Shown here piece after piece: positions 13,544 through 22,265 of a stretch of DNA of 24,809 bases (positions are counted from its first letter, which is position 1; each line of letters starts with the position of its first letter). The notes below the pieces were generated by a model. The model searched no databases. It was given only the letters and a program-made list of their open reading frames with translations, and was not told the DNA's origin. Origin of the DNA: an uncultured Desulfovibrio sp. GTDB taxonomy: Bacteria; Desulfobacterota; Desulfovibrionia; Desulfovibrionales; Desulfovibrionaceae. The stretch covers positions 1 to 24,809 of the forward strand of contig CAJUMQ010000029.1 in NCBI GenBank assembly GCA_910587035.1, given 5' to 3'. The translations under genes were made by a program, and so were the position numbers.

Positions 13544-15916
13544 ATGTACGCGCGTATAATGCTGCTGTCACCCCCATGGTCCATTCTCACATGGTCTCTG
13601 CCGGATTTTTTTGCTGAAGATTTCTGGCAGGCCGGTCTGCGGGTGGCTGTGCCTCTGGGCAAAGGCAAAGCCAGAGCCGGCATGATTGTTGAGCTTGCCC
13701 AGGCCTCCGGTTTGCCGGAAGGGGCCGTATGCCGTGAAATAATCTGGCCTCTGGAATCATCGCCCATTTCCGGCGCCGATTTTATGGCTCTTATTGATGA
13801 GCTTGCCAGGCGCCAGGGGCTTGAACCAGGATATATTGCTGGCCATATTCTGCCAAAAGGGCTTCGGAGTACGGCAGTAAAAGTAAGATGGCTACAAAAT
13901 GGCGCACCAGTGGAATATGAAATCGTGAAAATTGGCGCGCTTTCCCGGGAGTTGAGGGCGCTCATTGCTGATGACTTCAGCAATGGAGGCGCCTGGATTG
14001 TGTCCCGGACCCGTGACAGCGCGGAAATGGAACTGTGCCAGTTGCGCATAGACCCGCCGTGGCCTTTGCGGCCGGCCGCCACGCGCCAACGCAGACTGCT
14101 TGACTATTTGCATGAGCATGGTGTGGTTTCCCGGCGCAGGCTTTTGCACGAGATGGGCGAGTCCAAAACACTTCAGGCCATGGTTGGTGCCGGTTATGTG
14201 GAAATCAGCAGGGGAGATCTGGACGAATATGCAGATACCCCCCTTCTGCCACCAGCCAGGAAAATGTTTGAGCTCAATGAGGAGCAGCAAAAGGCTCTGG
14301 ATGAACTGATGTCTGCCCTGGCTGCAGACAGGCATAGCTGTCATTTGCTGTATGGAGTCACAGGCAGTGGCAAGACGGCAATATACATGGAACTTGCCAG
14401 GGCATGTCTTGAGCTTGGCAAAAGTGTGATTTTGCTGGCTCCTGAAGTGGCCCTGGCCTGTAAACTTGCCCGGGATGCCGCCATTGCCCTGCCCAATGCG
14501 CGCCGTTTTCTGTATCACGGCTACCAGACACCCATGGAGCGGGAAAGAATTTATAGGGAGCTGGCTGCAGTAGGGGAGCCATGCGTGGTGGCCGGCACTC
14601 GCTCCGCCCTTTTTTTGCCAATCGCTAATCCAGGTTGCATCATACTGGATGAAGAGCATGACGGTTCCTTTAAGCAGGATGAAATTTTTGGTTATCATGC
14701 CAAGGAGGTTGCCTGGTTCAAGGCTGCCAGATCTCGATGTGTGCTTTTGCTGGGGTCGGCAACACCTGATATAAAAACGTTCCATGCCGCAAAAAGTGGC
14801 AGCCTGCCTGTTCTCAGCCTGCGGAGCCGCTATGCGGGACAGGCTTTGCCGCCAGTGGAGCTTGTCAATATTGGCGCAAGGGCGGGAATGGCGCCCGCGG
14901 GCAGCATAGCGGCCACCGCGGAAGGCACCGGTCTGCTGGCTCCGGAAAGCGAACAGGCGCTCATGGAGTGCATGCTACGTGGCGAGCAGGCTGTTGTCAT
15001 GCTCAATCGGAGAGGCTATGCCCCCATGATCTATTGCCTGGATTGCGGCAAGGTTTTGCGCTGCCCGCATTGCGAGATTGGCCTCTCCCTGCACAAGGGC
15101 TGGGGCAGACTTGTATGTCATTATTGCGGATACAGCGTAGCCTATCCTTCTGCCTGCCAGGATTGCGGCAAGATGAATCACATAGCCATAGGTGAAGGCA
15201 CGGAGCGGCTGGCAGAGAGGCTGGAGGCTCTTACAGGACGCCAAATTTTGCGGCTTGACCGGGACAGTACCCGCAGACCTGGCAGAACCCAGGATATTCT
15301 TGAGGCTTTCGCCAGGGGGGAGTCCCCATTTCTGGTGGGAACGCAGATGCTCTCCAAGGGGCATCATTTCCCCAATGTCACTCTTGTTGTGGTCGCTGAT
15401 GGGGACATAGGCCTGAATTTGCCTGATTATCGAGCGGCAGAGCGCACTTTTCAGCTTCTTGTGCAATCAGCTGGCAGGGCTGGTAGGGGCAGCAAATCCG
15501 GACATGTGCTTATTCAGACAAGAGATTTAAGCCATTATTGCTGGGAATATGTAAAAAATTATGATTATGAGGGTTTTTACGAAGCAGAACTTGCCAGAAG
15601 AAAGCGCAATTTTTATCCCCCCTTTACCAGGCTGGCAATTTTGCGGGTATCCTTTGCCATGGGCGAGAATACAGCCATGGATCAGTTGGCAGCACTTGGA
15701 GCTTCGCTGAGAGAACTTGCCAAAAGGCTTGAGGTGCGGCTGCTGGGGCCTGCGCCAGCTCCCATTGCCATGCTGCGAGGGCATAAACGCTACCAGTTTT
15801 TGCTCAAAAGCCAGGACTGGGACAAAATCCGCAAAATTTATTTTCAGGCCACCAGGATTGTCGCCGGCGGCAGTCTGCGCCTGTTTCTCGACCTCGATCC
15901 AGTCAACATGCTCTGA
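13544..15916 (+). CDS. priA: Primosomal protein N' (replication restart helicase)
   Basis: PriA is a 3'-5' superfamily 2 helicase that recognises stalled forks and reloads the replisome. The 790-residue sequence shows the N-terminal 3'-DNA-binding domain (about 1-110), a winged-helix region (about 180-225), Walker A GVTGSGKT (271-278), the DEEH box (369-372) and GSATPD (404-409). The zinc module has four CxxC pairs (CLDC, CPHC, CHYC, CQDC), and motifs V and VI appear as GTQMLSKGHHFPNVTLV and QSAGRAGRG. The first ATG lacks a Shine-Dalgarno sequence. A second ATG at residue 6 does too, so the start is uncertain by five residues. The leader appears very short. The presence of dnaA 1.3 kb downstream places two replication-start genes close together. 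Confidence 0.97.
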   Translation: MYARIMLLSPPWSILTWSLPDFFAEDFWQAGLRVAVPLGKGKARAGMIVELAQASGLPEGAVCREIIWPLESSPISGADFMALIDELARRQGLEPGYIAGHILPKGLRSTAVKVRWLQNGAPVEYEIVKIGALSRELRALIADDFSNGGAWIVSRTRDSAEMELCQLRIDPPWPLRPAATRQRRLLDYLHEHGVVSRRRLLHEMGESKTLQAMVGAGYVEISRGDLDEYADTPLLPPARKMFELNEEQQKALDELMSALAADRHSCHLLYGVTGSGKTAIYMELARACLELGKSVILLAPEVALACKLARDAAIALPNARRFLYHGYQTPMERERIYRELAAVGEPCVVAGTRSALFLPIANPGCIILDEEHDGSFKQDEIFGYHAKEVAWFKAARSRCVLLLGSATPDIKTFHAAKSGSLPVLSLRSRYAGQALPPVELVNIGARAGMAPAGSIAATAEGTGLLAPESEQALMECMLRGEQAVVMLNRRGYAPMIYCLDCGKVLRCPHCEIGLSLHKGWGRLVCHYCGYSVAYPSACQDCGKMNHIAIGEGTERLAERLEALTGRQILRLDRDSTRRPGRTQDILEAFARGESPFLVGTQMLSKGHHFPNVTLVVVADGDIGLNLPDYRAAERTFQLLVQSAGRAGRGSKSGHVLIQTRDLSHYCWEYVKNYDYEGFYEAELARRKRNFYPPFTRLAILRVSFAMGENTAMDQLAALGASLRELAKRLEVRLLGPAPAPIAMLRGHKRYQFLLKSQDWDKIRKIYFQATRIVAGGSLRLFLDLDPVNML

Positions 15917-16060
15917 CACTTTCTTCTTCCATCCATAAAGTCTTTTGCCGTAACGCCGAAAATAGCAGTATGCAAGGATGGAGGGCCGGGCAGTGACAAA
16001 CGGTCCTGTCCAGGCCTTAAAATATTATTCAAATACATGGCGCGAAGATGGAGGGATGTG

Positions 16061-16738
16061 ATGAGACGTTTTTATGCTTATGTGGTGCTGGCCTGCCTGT
16101 TGGCGTTTCCTTCTATTGCCTGTGCGGAAGGCTCCGGTTTTTATCTTGCTCCCAAATTTTTAATGAGCATTCAGGATACAGGCACAGTGTCCCGCTCCAG
16201 CTCTCTGGCCGGGTCAGGCGTTGACGATTACAGCCAGTTCACATTGGGCGGGGGCCTGGCGGCAGGCATTGATCTGTGGCCACAGCAAATGGTGCCCCTG
16301 CGCCTGGAGGTGGAGTTCGCCCTGCGTGGCAACAGTGAAAAAAACTGGTATGACAATGGCGTTAATCTGAGCAGTGTCAAGGGCACATGGAACAATTCCA
16401 CCCTGTTTGCCAATGTTTTTTGGGATTTTCACAATGACAGCAACTTCACACCCTACATTGGCGCTGGTCTTGGCATGGCTTTCAACTACACCGGCTATGA
16501 CTTCACAACCCATGATGGTGAAACCTTCTCCGTTGATGACCGCTTTACCAATTTTGCATGGAATGCCGGCGCCGGCGTATCCTACAGCCTGAATGAGATT
16601 GTGGCCATTGACGCCTCCTACAGGTTTGTCGGACTGGGCTATAACGAAGTCAGCGGCTACAAGAATGGCAGAAAGTATGAAATTGCAAATGAACCTTATA
16701 ACAATGAATTCATGGTAGGCTTGAGATTCTCCTTCTAG
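16061..16738 (+). CDS. Outer membrane beta-barrel protein
   Basis: This 225-residue protein has a typical Sec signal peptide: basic start MRRF, a hydrophobic core (YVVLACLLAF), and a cleavage site likely after ACA at residues 21-23. The mature part has alternating amphipathic strands, many aromatic residues, a PYIGAGLGMAF strand and a terminal F (LRFSF), the outer-membrane insertion signal. This fits a small eight-stranded barrel of the OmpA-like/Opa-type superfamily; the specific function is unknown. GGAGG lies 6 nt before the ATG at 16061, so I prefer it to the in-frame ATG at 16037. The 144 bp after priA show no clear promoter, though CCATCC and GGATGG repeats flank the middle. A strong terminator follows. 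Confidence 0.85.
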   Translation: MRRFYAYVVLACLLAFPSIACAEGSGFYLAPKFLMSIQDTGTVSRSSSLAGSGVDDYSQFTLGGGLAAGIDLWPQQMVPLRLEVEFALRGNSEKNWYDNGVNLSSVKGTWNNSTLFANVFWDFHNDSNFTPYIGAGLGMAFNYTGYDFTTHDGETFSVDDRFTNFAWNAGAGVSYSLNEIVAIDASYRFVGLGYNEVSGYKNGRKYEIANEPYNNEFMVGLRFSF

Positions 16739-16757
16739 TCCTTTCCCACCATGCGCT

Positions 16758-16801
16758 CAGGCCGCAATCCGGCAAAAATCCGGCATTGCGGCCTGTTTTT
16801 T
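16758..16801 (+). terminator. Rho-independent terminator after the barrel gene
   Basis: A long stem (CAGGCCGCAAT against ATTGCGGCCTG, with inner CCGG/CCGG and a 7-nt loop) is followed by six T. It ends the outer-membrane gene about 20 nt after its stop. Confidence 0.93.
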
Positions 16802-16802
16802 A

Positions 16803-17201
16803 TTAAGTCACGCAATGCACAGGTTATGCTTTTGCCCATCGCCGCAGACTGCGCGGCAACTGCATTAAATAAAAATTAATAAAAATCTAGAACATCTCAA
16901 CAGGATATCTATAATAAAACTATATATAAAAACGTTGAATTTTTGAGTAAATCAAAGAAAACTGGAGATAGTATTGTGGAAAAATTTTTTAGCAATTTGT
17001 GGAAATATATCTTGCGTCAGCTTCAGCCCTTTATTTTCAAGGCTTTTCGGATGTGGCCAAAACACATGCATTTAATAAAATTTCCTTATATATTGCTATG
17101 TTACAAAATAAAATAGCTGGGGATAATCCGTTTGCCGCAAAAGTTCTAACTGCAATGATTGTCCTTTGCCTTTGAGCAGCCATATAAATTATAAGTTGGC
17201 C
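16803..17201. other. AT-rich spacer, candidate replication origin
   Basis: This roughly 400-bp gene-free stretch upstream of dnaA is much richer in A and T than its surroundings, above all at 16861-16990. On the minus strand it has a full match to the relaxed DnaA box TTWTNCACA at 16975-16983 (TTTTCCACA). One-mismatch boxes follow at 16998-17006 (ATTTCCACA) and 17118-17126 (TTATCCCCA), and a weaker one at 17052-17060. All four point the same way. An AT-rich unwinding region beside co-oriented boxes next to dnaA is the usual plan of a bacterial oriC. Without dnaN alongside and without strand-skew data it stays a candidate. It must also hold the dnaA promoter, which I could not place. Confidence 0.45.
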
Positions 17202-18587
17202 ATGGAAGCGAAGTGGTCTGAAATTGCAAAGAATCTCAGGAATATGCTTGAATCTGGTATATTCCGTGTCTGGGTGGCTCCATTGCGCGCGGAAGTTGGC
17301 GCGCGTTCCCTGCGCGTATTTGCGCCTAACACTTTCATGGCCGACTGGCTGAAACGTCATTTGCCCGATGAGCTGCGCAAGGCCGCATCTCCTGTCATGG
17401 GGCTTGCGGTGGAAGATATTCAGCTGGAAATACTTGCGCGGCCAGGAGAGGAAAAAACAGCCAGGGTTGCAACCGGGGCAGAGGTGGTGGCCAGTGTGCT
17501 ACCCCAAGCTCCAGCCCAGGGAGTGCTCCCTGTAAAATTTGCAACTCCTGCGGGCGCAGGCCCATGGCGTTACCGCTTTGATGATTTTGTTACCGGACCA
17601 AGCAACAATATTGCCGTGGCTGCTGCCAGGGACATATGCCAGAGCGGCCAGGTACGCACGCTCTTTGTAACGTCCGCTCCTGGTCTTGGCAAAACCCATC
17701 TGGCCCAGGCGGCAGGGCAGGCCATTGAATCATGCGGGCTGCATGTCAAGGTTGGCTATCTCACAGCCGAGCAGTTTGCATCCCGTTTTGTGGCGGCCAT
17801 GCGTTCGCGCGATCTTGAGGAATTCAAGCAATATCTTTGCAGTCTTGATGTCTTTTTGCTTGAGGATGTGCATTTTCTCCAGCGTAAAAAAGCCATGCAG
17901 GAGATGATTCTTGGCGTGATCAAGAATCTTCAGGCCAAGGGCTCGCGGGTGATTTTTACATCTTCCTTCTCGCCGCGCCAGCTTCAGGATATGGACGGAC
18001 AGCTGATCTCGCATTTATGTTCAGGCATTCTCACAAGCATGGAAAAGCCAGGTGTGGAGATGCGGCGTGAGATATTGCATCGCAAGGCTTCAGTGTGGCA
18101 GGTCAAGCTGCCGGACGAAATATGCGATGTGCTGTCCAGGAATCTTTCCTCAGATATAAGACAGCTGGAATCCTGCCTTAAAAGCATGCTTTTTAAGGCC
18201 AGGCTCATGAATACAGGCTTGAGCATTGATCTGGCCATGGAGACGCTGCAGCAGTATGCCGGCGCGGAACACACTCTTGACCTGGAGCGCATTGTAAGGC
18301 TTGTATGCGAAAATTTTGGTCTCACCCGCATGCAGCTGTGTTCCCGTTCCCGCAAGCAGGAATATGTGCAGGGCCGCAATACGGTTTTTTATCTGGCCCG
18401 CAAACATACAGAAATGAGTCTTGAAGAAATTGGCTGCGTTTTTAATCGGCGTCATTCCACAGTATTGCGGAGTCTCACGCAGGTGGAGCGGGAGATGGCA
18501 AGGGAATCCACATCTGGCCGGCAAATAGCCAGGGCTGTTGATCTTATTGAAAGGAAATGCGGGATTCAGGGAGAGGCAGTCTGCTGA
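17202..18587 (+). CDS. dnaA: DnaA-type replication initiator, divergent
   Basis: This 461-residue protein has the DnaA layout: domain I (about 1-78), a short linker, the AAA+ domain opening with YRFDDFVTGPSNN (124-136), and the DNA-binding domain (about 355-461). Walker A is SAPGLGKTH (158-166) and Walker B is FLLEDVHF (218-225). The sensor 2 arginine R320 and signature RRHSTVL (416-422) are present. Departures from the family are notable. Box VII reads DGQLISHL (265-272), so both usual arginines are replaced (Q267, H271). Sensor 1 is TSS rather than TSD, and the signature lacks the Asp of GRDHTTVL and is one residue shorter. The ATG at 17202 is chosen because domain I begins there; no Shine-Dalgarno sequence is seen. 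No dnaN follows, so it may be a second DnaA paralogue rather than the main initiator. Confidence 0.9.
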   Translation: MEAKWSEIAKNLRNMLESGIFRVWVAPLRAEVGARSLRVFAPNTFMADWLKRHLPDELRKAASPVMGLAVEDIQLEILARPGEEKTARVATGAEVVASVLPQAPAQGVLPVKFATPAGAGPWRYRFDDFVTGPSNNIAVAAARDICQSGQVRTLFVTSAPGLGKTHLAQAAGQAIESCGLHVKVGYLTAEQFASRFVAAMRSRDLEEFKQYLCSLDVFLLEDVHFLQRKKAMQEMILGVIKNLQAKGSRVIFTSSFSPRQLQDMDGQLISHLCSGILTSMEKPGVEMRREILHRKASVWQVKLPDEICDVLSRNLSSDIRQLESCLKSMLFKARLMNTGLSIDLAMETLQQYAGAEHTLDLERIVRLVCENFGLTRMQLCSRSRKQEYVQGRNTVFYLARKHTEMSLEEIGCVFNRRHSTVLRSLTQVEREMARESTSGRQIARAVDLIERKCGIQGEAVC

Positions 18588-18648
18588 TATAACCGCGCTG
18601 CAGGAGTTAACCAGAACTCATGTAAAATTCATGCTTCCAGCTTAACGT

Positions 18649-18699
18649 TGAAGATCATTCGCCAACACAATTTTGATGGCGAATGATCTTCATGTTTTT
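18649..18699 (+). terminator. Long hairpin terminator between dnaA and fabH
   Basis: A perfect 16-bp stem (18649-18664 with 18677-18692) closes a 12-nt loop and is followed, two bases later, by five T. It ends dnaA and lies between two convergent genes. A second inverted repeat, CATGTTTTT with AAAAACATG (18691-18716), overlaps its right arm and could compete with it. Confidence 0.85.
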
Positions 18700-18738
18700 A
18701 GCCCTGCAAAAACATGTCATCCCATCTGGACATTGGGA

Positions 18739-19731
18739 CTATTTATGGAAATCGAGGAGTGCCGCGCCCCAGGTAAGGCCTGCGCCAAAAGCTGTCACAA
18801 GCACCAGTTCGCCATTGCGCAAAAGGCCCTGGCTACGGGCTTCCGCCAGCGCGAGGGGTATGGACGCGGCTGAAGTATTGCCATAGTTTGCCACATTGGT
18901 GAAAACCCTGCTTCCATCAATCTGCAGGCGTGAGCCCACCGCCTCAATAATTCTCATGTTAGCCTGATGCGGCACCAGAAGATTTACATCATTGATGCCA
19001 AGATTATTGCGTCTGAGCAGTGTCTCGCAGACATTCACCATCTGGCGCACAGCATGGCGATAAGTATCCCTGCCCTGCATTGCAAGGAAAAAATCGGCGC
19101 CAACGGGGTCGCCATATTGGTATTGGCAGGATGTGCCACCGCCCACTGTGATGAGATCCTTTTGTCTGCCGTCACTCATGCAGATTACATCTCGCAGTGA
19201 GCAAATGGCTCCATCGGGATTGCCGCTTATTACAGAAGCCACGGCGGCATCGCCGAACAATACGCAGGTGCTTCTATCCTTCCAGTTTAAGCGGCGTGTG
19301 AGAGCTTCTGCGCAGATGAACAGAATGCGGCTGTCCGGCTCGCCGGCCAGAATGGAACTGCAAATGGATAAACCATATATAAAGCCTGTGCATGCCGCTC
19401 CAATGTCAAAGGCCATGACAGGCTCGGGACATAACTGGCCGGCAATTATGCATGCCACGGAAGGGGATAGATGATCCGGAGTGCAGGTTGCGGTCACTAC
19501 ATGGGTAATGCTGGCCGGATCAATGCCTGCTGCCTTTATGGAAGCCTTGGCGGCCTCGATTCCCAGGGTAGATGCATTTTGCGCGTTGCCAAGCCTATGG
19601 CGCTTGCGTATGCCAGTGCGCTCAACGATCCATTGATCGCTGGTGTCAACCATGGCGGTTAAATCTTCATTTGTTATAACACTCTCTGGCACATAGGTGC
19701 CAAATGAAAGCAACTGGCAACTGATGCTCAT
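18739..19731 (-). CDS. fabH: Beta-ketoacyl-ACP synthase III
   Basis: FabH starts fatty-acid synthesis by condensing an acyl-CoA, usually acetyl-CoA, with malonyl-ACP. The 330-residue sequence has the full catalytic triad: C114 in GAACTGF, H255 in PHQANMR and N285 in NYGNTSAAS. The length and the N-terminal TSDQWIVERTGI (30-41) are typical. The Shine-Dalgarno site is weak (AGGATG about 15 nt upstream). The gene lies 149 bp after plsX on the same strand; I see nothing else in that gap. Order rpmF-plsX-fabH is widespread in bacteria and couples ribosomal protein and membrane lipid synthesis. No fabD or acpP follows here; the operon ends at a convergent dnaA. Confidence 0.97.
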   Translation of the reverse strand: MSISCQLLSFGTYVPESVITNEDLTAMVDTSDQWIVERTGIRKRHRLGNAQNASTLGIEAAKASIKAAGIDPASITHVVTATCTPDHLSPSVACIIAGQLCPEPVMAFDIGAACTGFIYGLSICSSILAGEPDSRILFICAEALTRRLNWKDRSTCVLFGDAAVASVISGNPDGAICSLRDVICMSDGRQKDLITVGGGTSCQYQYGDPVGADFFLAMQGRDTYRHAVRQMVNVCETLLRRNNLGINDVNLLVPHQANMRIIEAVGSRLQIDGSRVFTNVANYGNTSAASIPLALAEARSQGLLRNGELVLVTAFGAGLTWGAALLDFHK

Positions 19732-19880
19732 GGTTTAGGCACATCCTGGAAAAAATGAGGACTCTGAAGCTGCAGCCCCATTTTGCGCACATTGAAATGA
19801 ATCAGCGCGGGCAAGGCGCAGCCATTGGCAAAGTGTCTGAATTGGCCTTGTGATCCAGCAGGACCATCATATTTGGCCTG

Positions 19881-20915
19881 TTATACGGATCGTGAAAAGC
19901 GTGTAAGTTCCTCATTGGCTAGTATTGTTTCGGCAAGACGCGCATTTGTATCCTTGCGGACAAATGCGCCACTCATTCTTATGGCATTGGTCATCGCCAG
20001 CGCATTGGAGCGGCCATGGCATACAATGGCCAGACCTTTGAGGCCCAGAAGTGGAGCTCCGCCATATTCCGCATAATCGATTGTTTTGGCGAATTTTTTG
20101 AAAGCGTTTTTGGCCAGCATGGCCCCCATTGCCGGCAGCAGCCCGGATGTGAAGATGCGCTTGAGCATACGCATGAGCGAGCTTGCGAGACCTTCGCTCA
20201 TTTTTACAACTACATTGCCCACGAAACCGTCACAAATAACCACATCCACTTCTCCGCCAAAAATGTCGCGGCCTTCGGCATTGCCCACAAAATTGAGATT
20301 TTGGGCCATTTTCAGAAGCTCATAGGCTTCCTTTACCTGGCTGTTGCCCTTGCCCTCCTCCTCGCCAATGCTCAACAGGCTGACCCTGGGAGATGAATAG
20401 CCCAGAAGATCCCTTGCAAAGGCATCTCCCATAAGACCAAACTGAAAAAGATGGTAGGGTCGGCAATCGACATTTGCGCCGGCATCCAGCACCACCACGG
20501 GATTTTTCTCTGTGGGCAGCAGGGCGGAGAGGGCCGGGCGTTCCACACCCGGCAATCTGCCCATGATGAACATGCCACAGGCTACTGTGGCGCCGGAATG
20601 GCCCGCGCTGACAACTCCATCCGCCGCTGATTCGCGCACAAGACGGCAGGCTACCTGAATGGACGCATTTTTCTTGCGCCGCAGGATGTCCGATGGTTTT
20701 TCATTCATGTGCACAACATCTGCGGCATGGACGATTTCATAATGCGCATTATCAAGATTGAGCTTTTCCAGTTCACATTCAACCTTGGGTGTGTCACCCA
20801 CGAGCAGAATGTGCAGCCCATGCTGGCGGGATGCTTCAATTGCACCCGGGACCACCACGGACGGTCCAAAATCGCCGCCCATGGCGTCAACGGCAATGAC
20901 CGGATTCTCGCGCAT
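19881..20915 (-). CDS. plsX: Phosphate acyltransferase PlsX
   Basis: PlsX makes acyl-phosphate from acyl-ACP for the PlsY-dependent first step of phospholipid synthesis and sits peripherally on the membrane. The 344-residue protein opens with NPVIAVDAMGGDFGP (4-18), the family signature. Further conserved stretches are GVVSAGHSGATVACG, VLDAGANVDC and CDGFVGNVVVKMSEG. I choose the ATG at 20915 because the family sequence begins there and GGAG lies just upstream; longer in-frame readings run into rpmF. The rpmF stop TAA and this ATG share one base (TAATG), a sign of translational coupling. Confidence 0.96.
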   Translation of the reverse strand: MRENPVIAVDAMGGDFGPSVVVPGAIEASRQHGLHILLVGDTPKVECELEKLNLDNAHYEIVHAADVVHMNEKPSDILRRKKNASIQVACRLVRESAADGVVSAGHSGATVACGMFIMGRLPGVERPALSALLPTEKNPVVVLDAGANVDCRPYHLFQFGLMGDAFARDLLGYSSPRVSLLSIGEEEGKGNSQVKEAYELLKMAQNLNFVGNAEGRDIFGGEVDVVICDGFVGNVVVKMSEGLASSLMRMLKRIFTSGLLPAMGAMLAKNAFKKFAKTIDYAEYGGAPLLGLKGLAIVCHGRSNALAMTNAIRMSGAFVRKDTNARLAETILANEELTRFSRSV

Positions 20916-21103
20916 TATTCTCCGGCATCCACCTTTGTGGCTACTACCTGGCGGCCATGATATTTGCCGCAGGAGGGGCAGACGCGGTGAGGCAGGGTGG
21001 GCTCCCCGCAGGAGCAATAGACCACAGGCGGCTTGGCAATATGGTCGTGGGAACGGCGCATACCCTTGCGGGAGCGGGATTTTTTATTTTGCTGAACAGC
21101 CAT
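20915..21103 (-). CDS. rpmF: 50S ribosomal protein L32
   Basis: This 62-residue protein shows the L32 start MAVQQNKKSRSRKGMRRSHD. A zinc-binding module has C30 and C32 in CSCGEP and C42 and C45 in CPSCG. The first cysteine pair is spaced CxC rather than the common CxxC; this could be a lineage form. A Shine-Dalgarno AAGGAG lies 6 nt before the ATG. It heads the rpmF-plsX-fabH operon. The 123-bp gap after argF shows TATATT near 21150 but no convincing -35 element. Confidence 0.97.
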   Translation of the reverse strand: MAVQQNKKSRSRKGMRRSHDHIAKPPVVYCSCGEPTLPHRVCPSCGKYHGRQVVATKVDAGE

Positions 21104-21226
21104 TTGCTACTCCTTGATGATTCATGATTTATTTGCAATTGCCGCAAGAATATATGCCACAATTTCCTTAAACCTGAAAATTAGCAGATTTGTGGCGCCT
21201 TGTCCAAGCCTATTATGCAGGTCTGC

Positions 21227-22231
21227 CTAGCCGGGCTGATTGCCGGACAGTGTTGCCACCATGACTGCCTTGATGGTGTGCATTCTGTTTTCGGCCTCGT
21301 CAAACACAAGGCTTTGGGGGGATTCGAACACATCCTCGCATACTTCCATGCATTCCAGACCGTATTTCTGATAGATCATCTCGCCAATGCTGGTCTGTCT
21401 GTTGTGGAATGATGGCAGGCAGTGGAGAAAGCCGCAGGATGGGTTGCCTGTGGCCGCCAGGGTTTCCCTGGTGACGCGGTAGGGCAGAAGCTGCGCGATT
21501 CTTTCCTCCCAGGCCTGTTCCGGTTCTCCCATGGAGAGCCAGACATCTGTATAGATGAAATCGCAGTCCCGGACGCCGGCGTCCGGGTCCTCGGTTCTGG
21601 TGATCTGGGCGCCTGTTTCCCTGGCTATGCGGCAGGCCAGATCATATACCTCATCTGAAGTCCAGAGCTGGCGTGGCGCAATGGAGCGGAAGTCCACACC
21701 CATCAGGGCGCAGCCAACCATCAGGGAGTTGCCTGTGTTGTAGCGGGCATCTCCAAGATATGCGAGTTTCTGGGCATTGAGGGGTTTTGGACAATGTTCG
21801 CGCATGGTGAGCATATCTGCCAAAAACTGGGTGGGATGCCATTCGTTTGTCAATCCGTTCCAGACTGGCACATCACTGAATTTGGCAAGTGTTTCAACTC
21901 TTGCATGTTCAAAGCCCCTGTATTCAATGCCATCAAAAAATCTGCTCAGCACACGCGCAGTGTCGGCCAAGGATTCCTTTTTGCCCAGCTGGGAGCCGGA
22001 TGCGCCCAGCCATGTCACAGTTGCGCCCTGATCATGGGCGGCCACCTCAAAGGCGCAGCGTGTGCGCGTGGAGTCCTTTTCAAATATCAGGGCTATATTT
22101 TTGCCATGCAAAAATTGCTTCTCGTTTCCGGCCTTTTTATCTTTTTTGAGGTTGGCCGCCAAATCCAGCAGGCTTGTCAGCTCCTGCGGACTGAAGTCCG
22201 CTTCTTTCAAAAAATCCCTTCCCAGCAGCAT
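21227..22231 (-). CDS. argF: Ornithine carbamoyltransferase
   Basis: ArgF joins carbamoyl phosphate and ornithine to make citrulline in arginine synthesis. From the chosen start it has 334 residues, the family's standard length. The carbamoyl-phosphate loop STRTR is at 54-58, HPTQ at 132-135, the ornithine-binding SMGE near 233-236 and HCLP at 270-273. GGGAG lies 5 nt before the ATG at 22231; the in-frame ATG at 22282 would overlap the upstream gene and lacks support. It lies 34 nt after the argA-like gene, so the two probably form a small arginine operon. Nothing in the sequence shows whether it is anabolic or catabolic, but the partner gene favours biosynthesis. Confidence 0.97.
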   Translation of the reverse strand: MLLGRDFLKEADFSPQELTSLLDLAANLKKDKKAGNEKQFLHGKNIALIFEKDSTRTRCAFEVAAHDQGATVTWLGASGSQLGKKESLADTARVLSRFFDGIEYRGFEHARVETLAKFSDVPVWNGLTNEWHPTQFLADMLTMREHCPKPLNAQKLAYLGDARYNTGNSLMVGCALMGVDFRSIAPRQLWTSDEVYDLACRIARETGAQITRTEDPDAGVRDCDFIYTDVWLSMGEPEQAWEERIAQLLPYRVTRETLAATGNPSCGFLHCLPSFHNRQTSIGEMIYQKYGLECMEVCEDVFESPQSLVFDEAENRMHTIKAVMVATLSGNQPG

Positions 22232-22265
22232 ATTCACTCCCGTGGCTTTTGAAACGCGGCCACCA

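Noticed and set aside
18691..18716. The inverted repeat CATGTTTTT/AAAAACATG near the dnaA terminator
   Set aside because: It overlaps the stronger 16-bp terminator stem; I see no separate role and keep it only as a note there.
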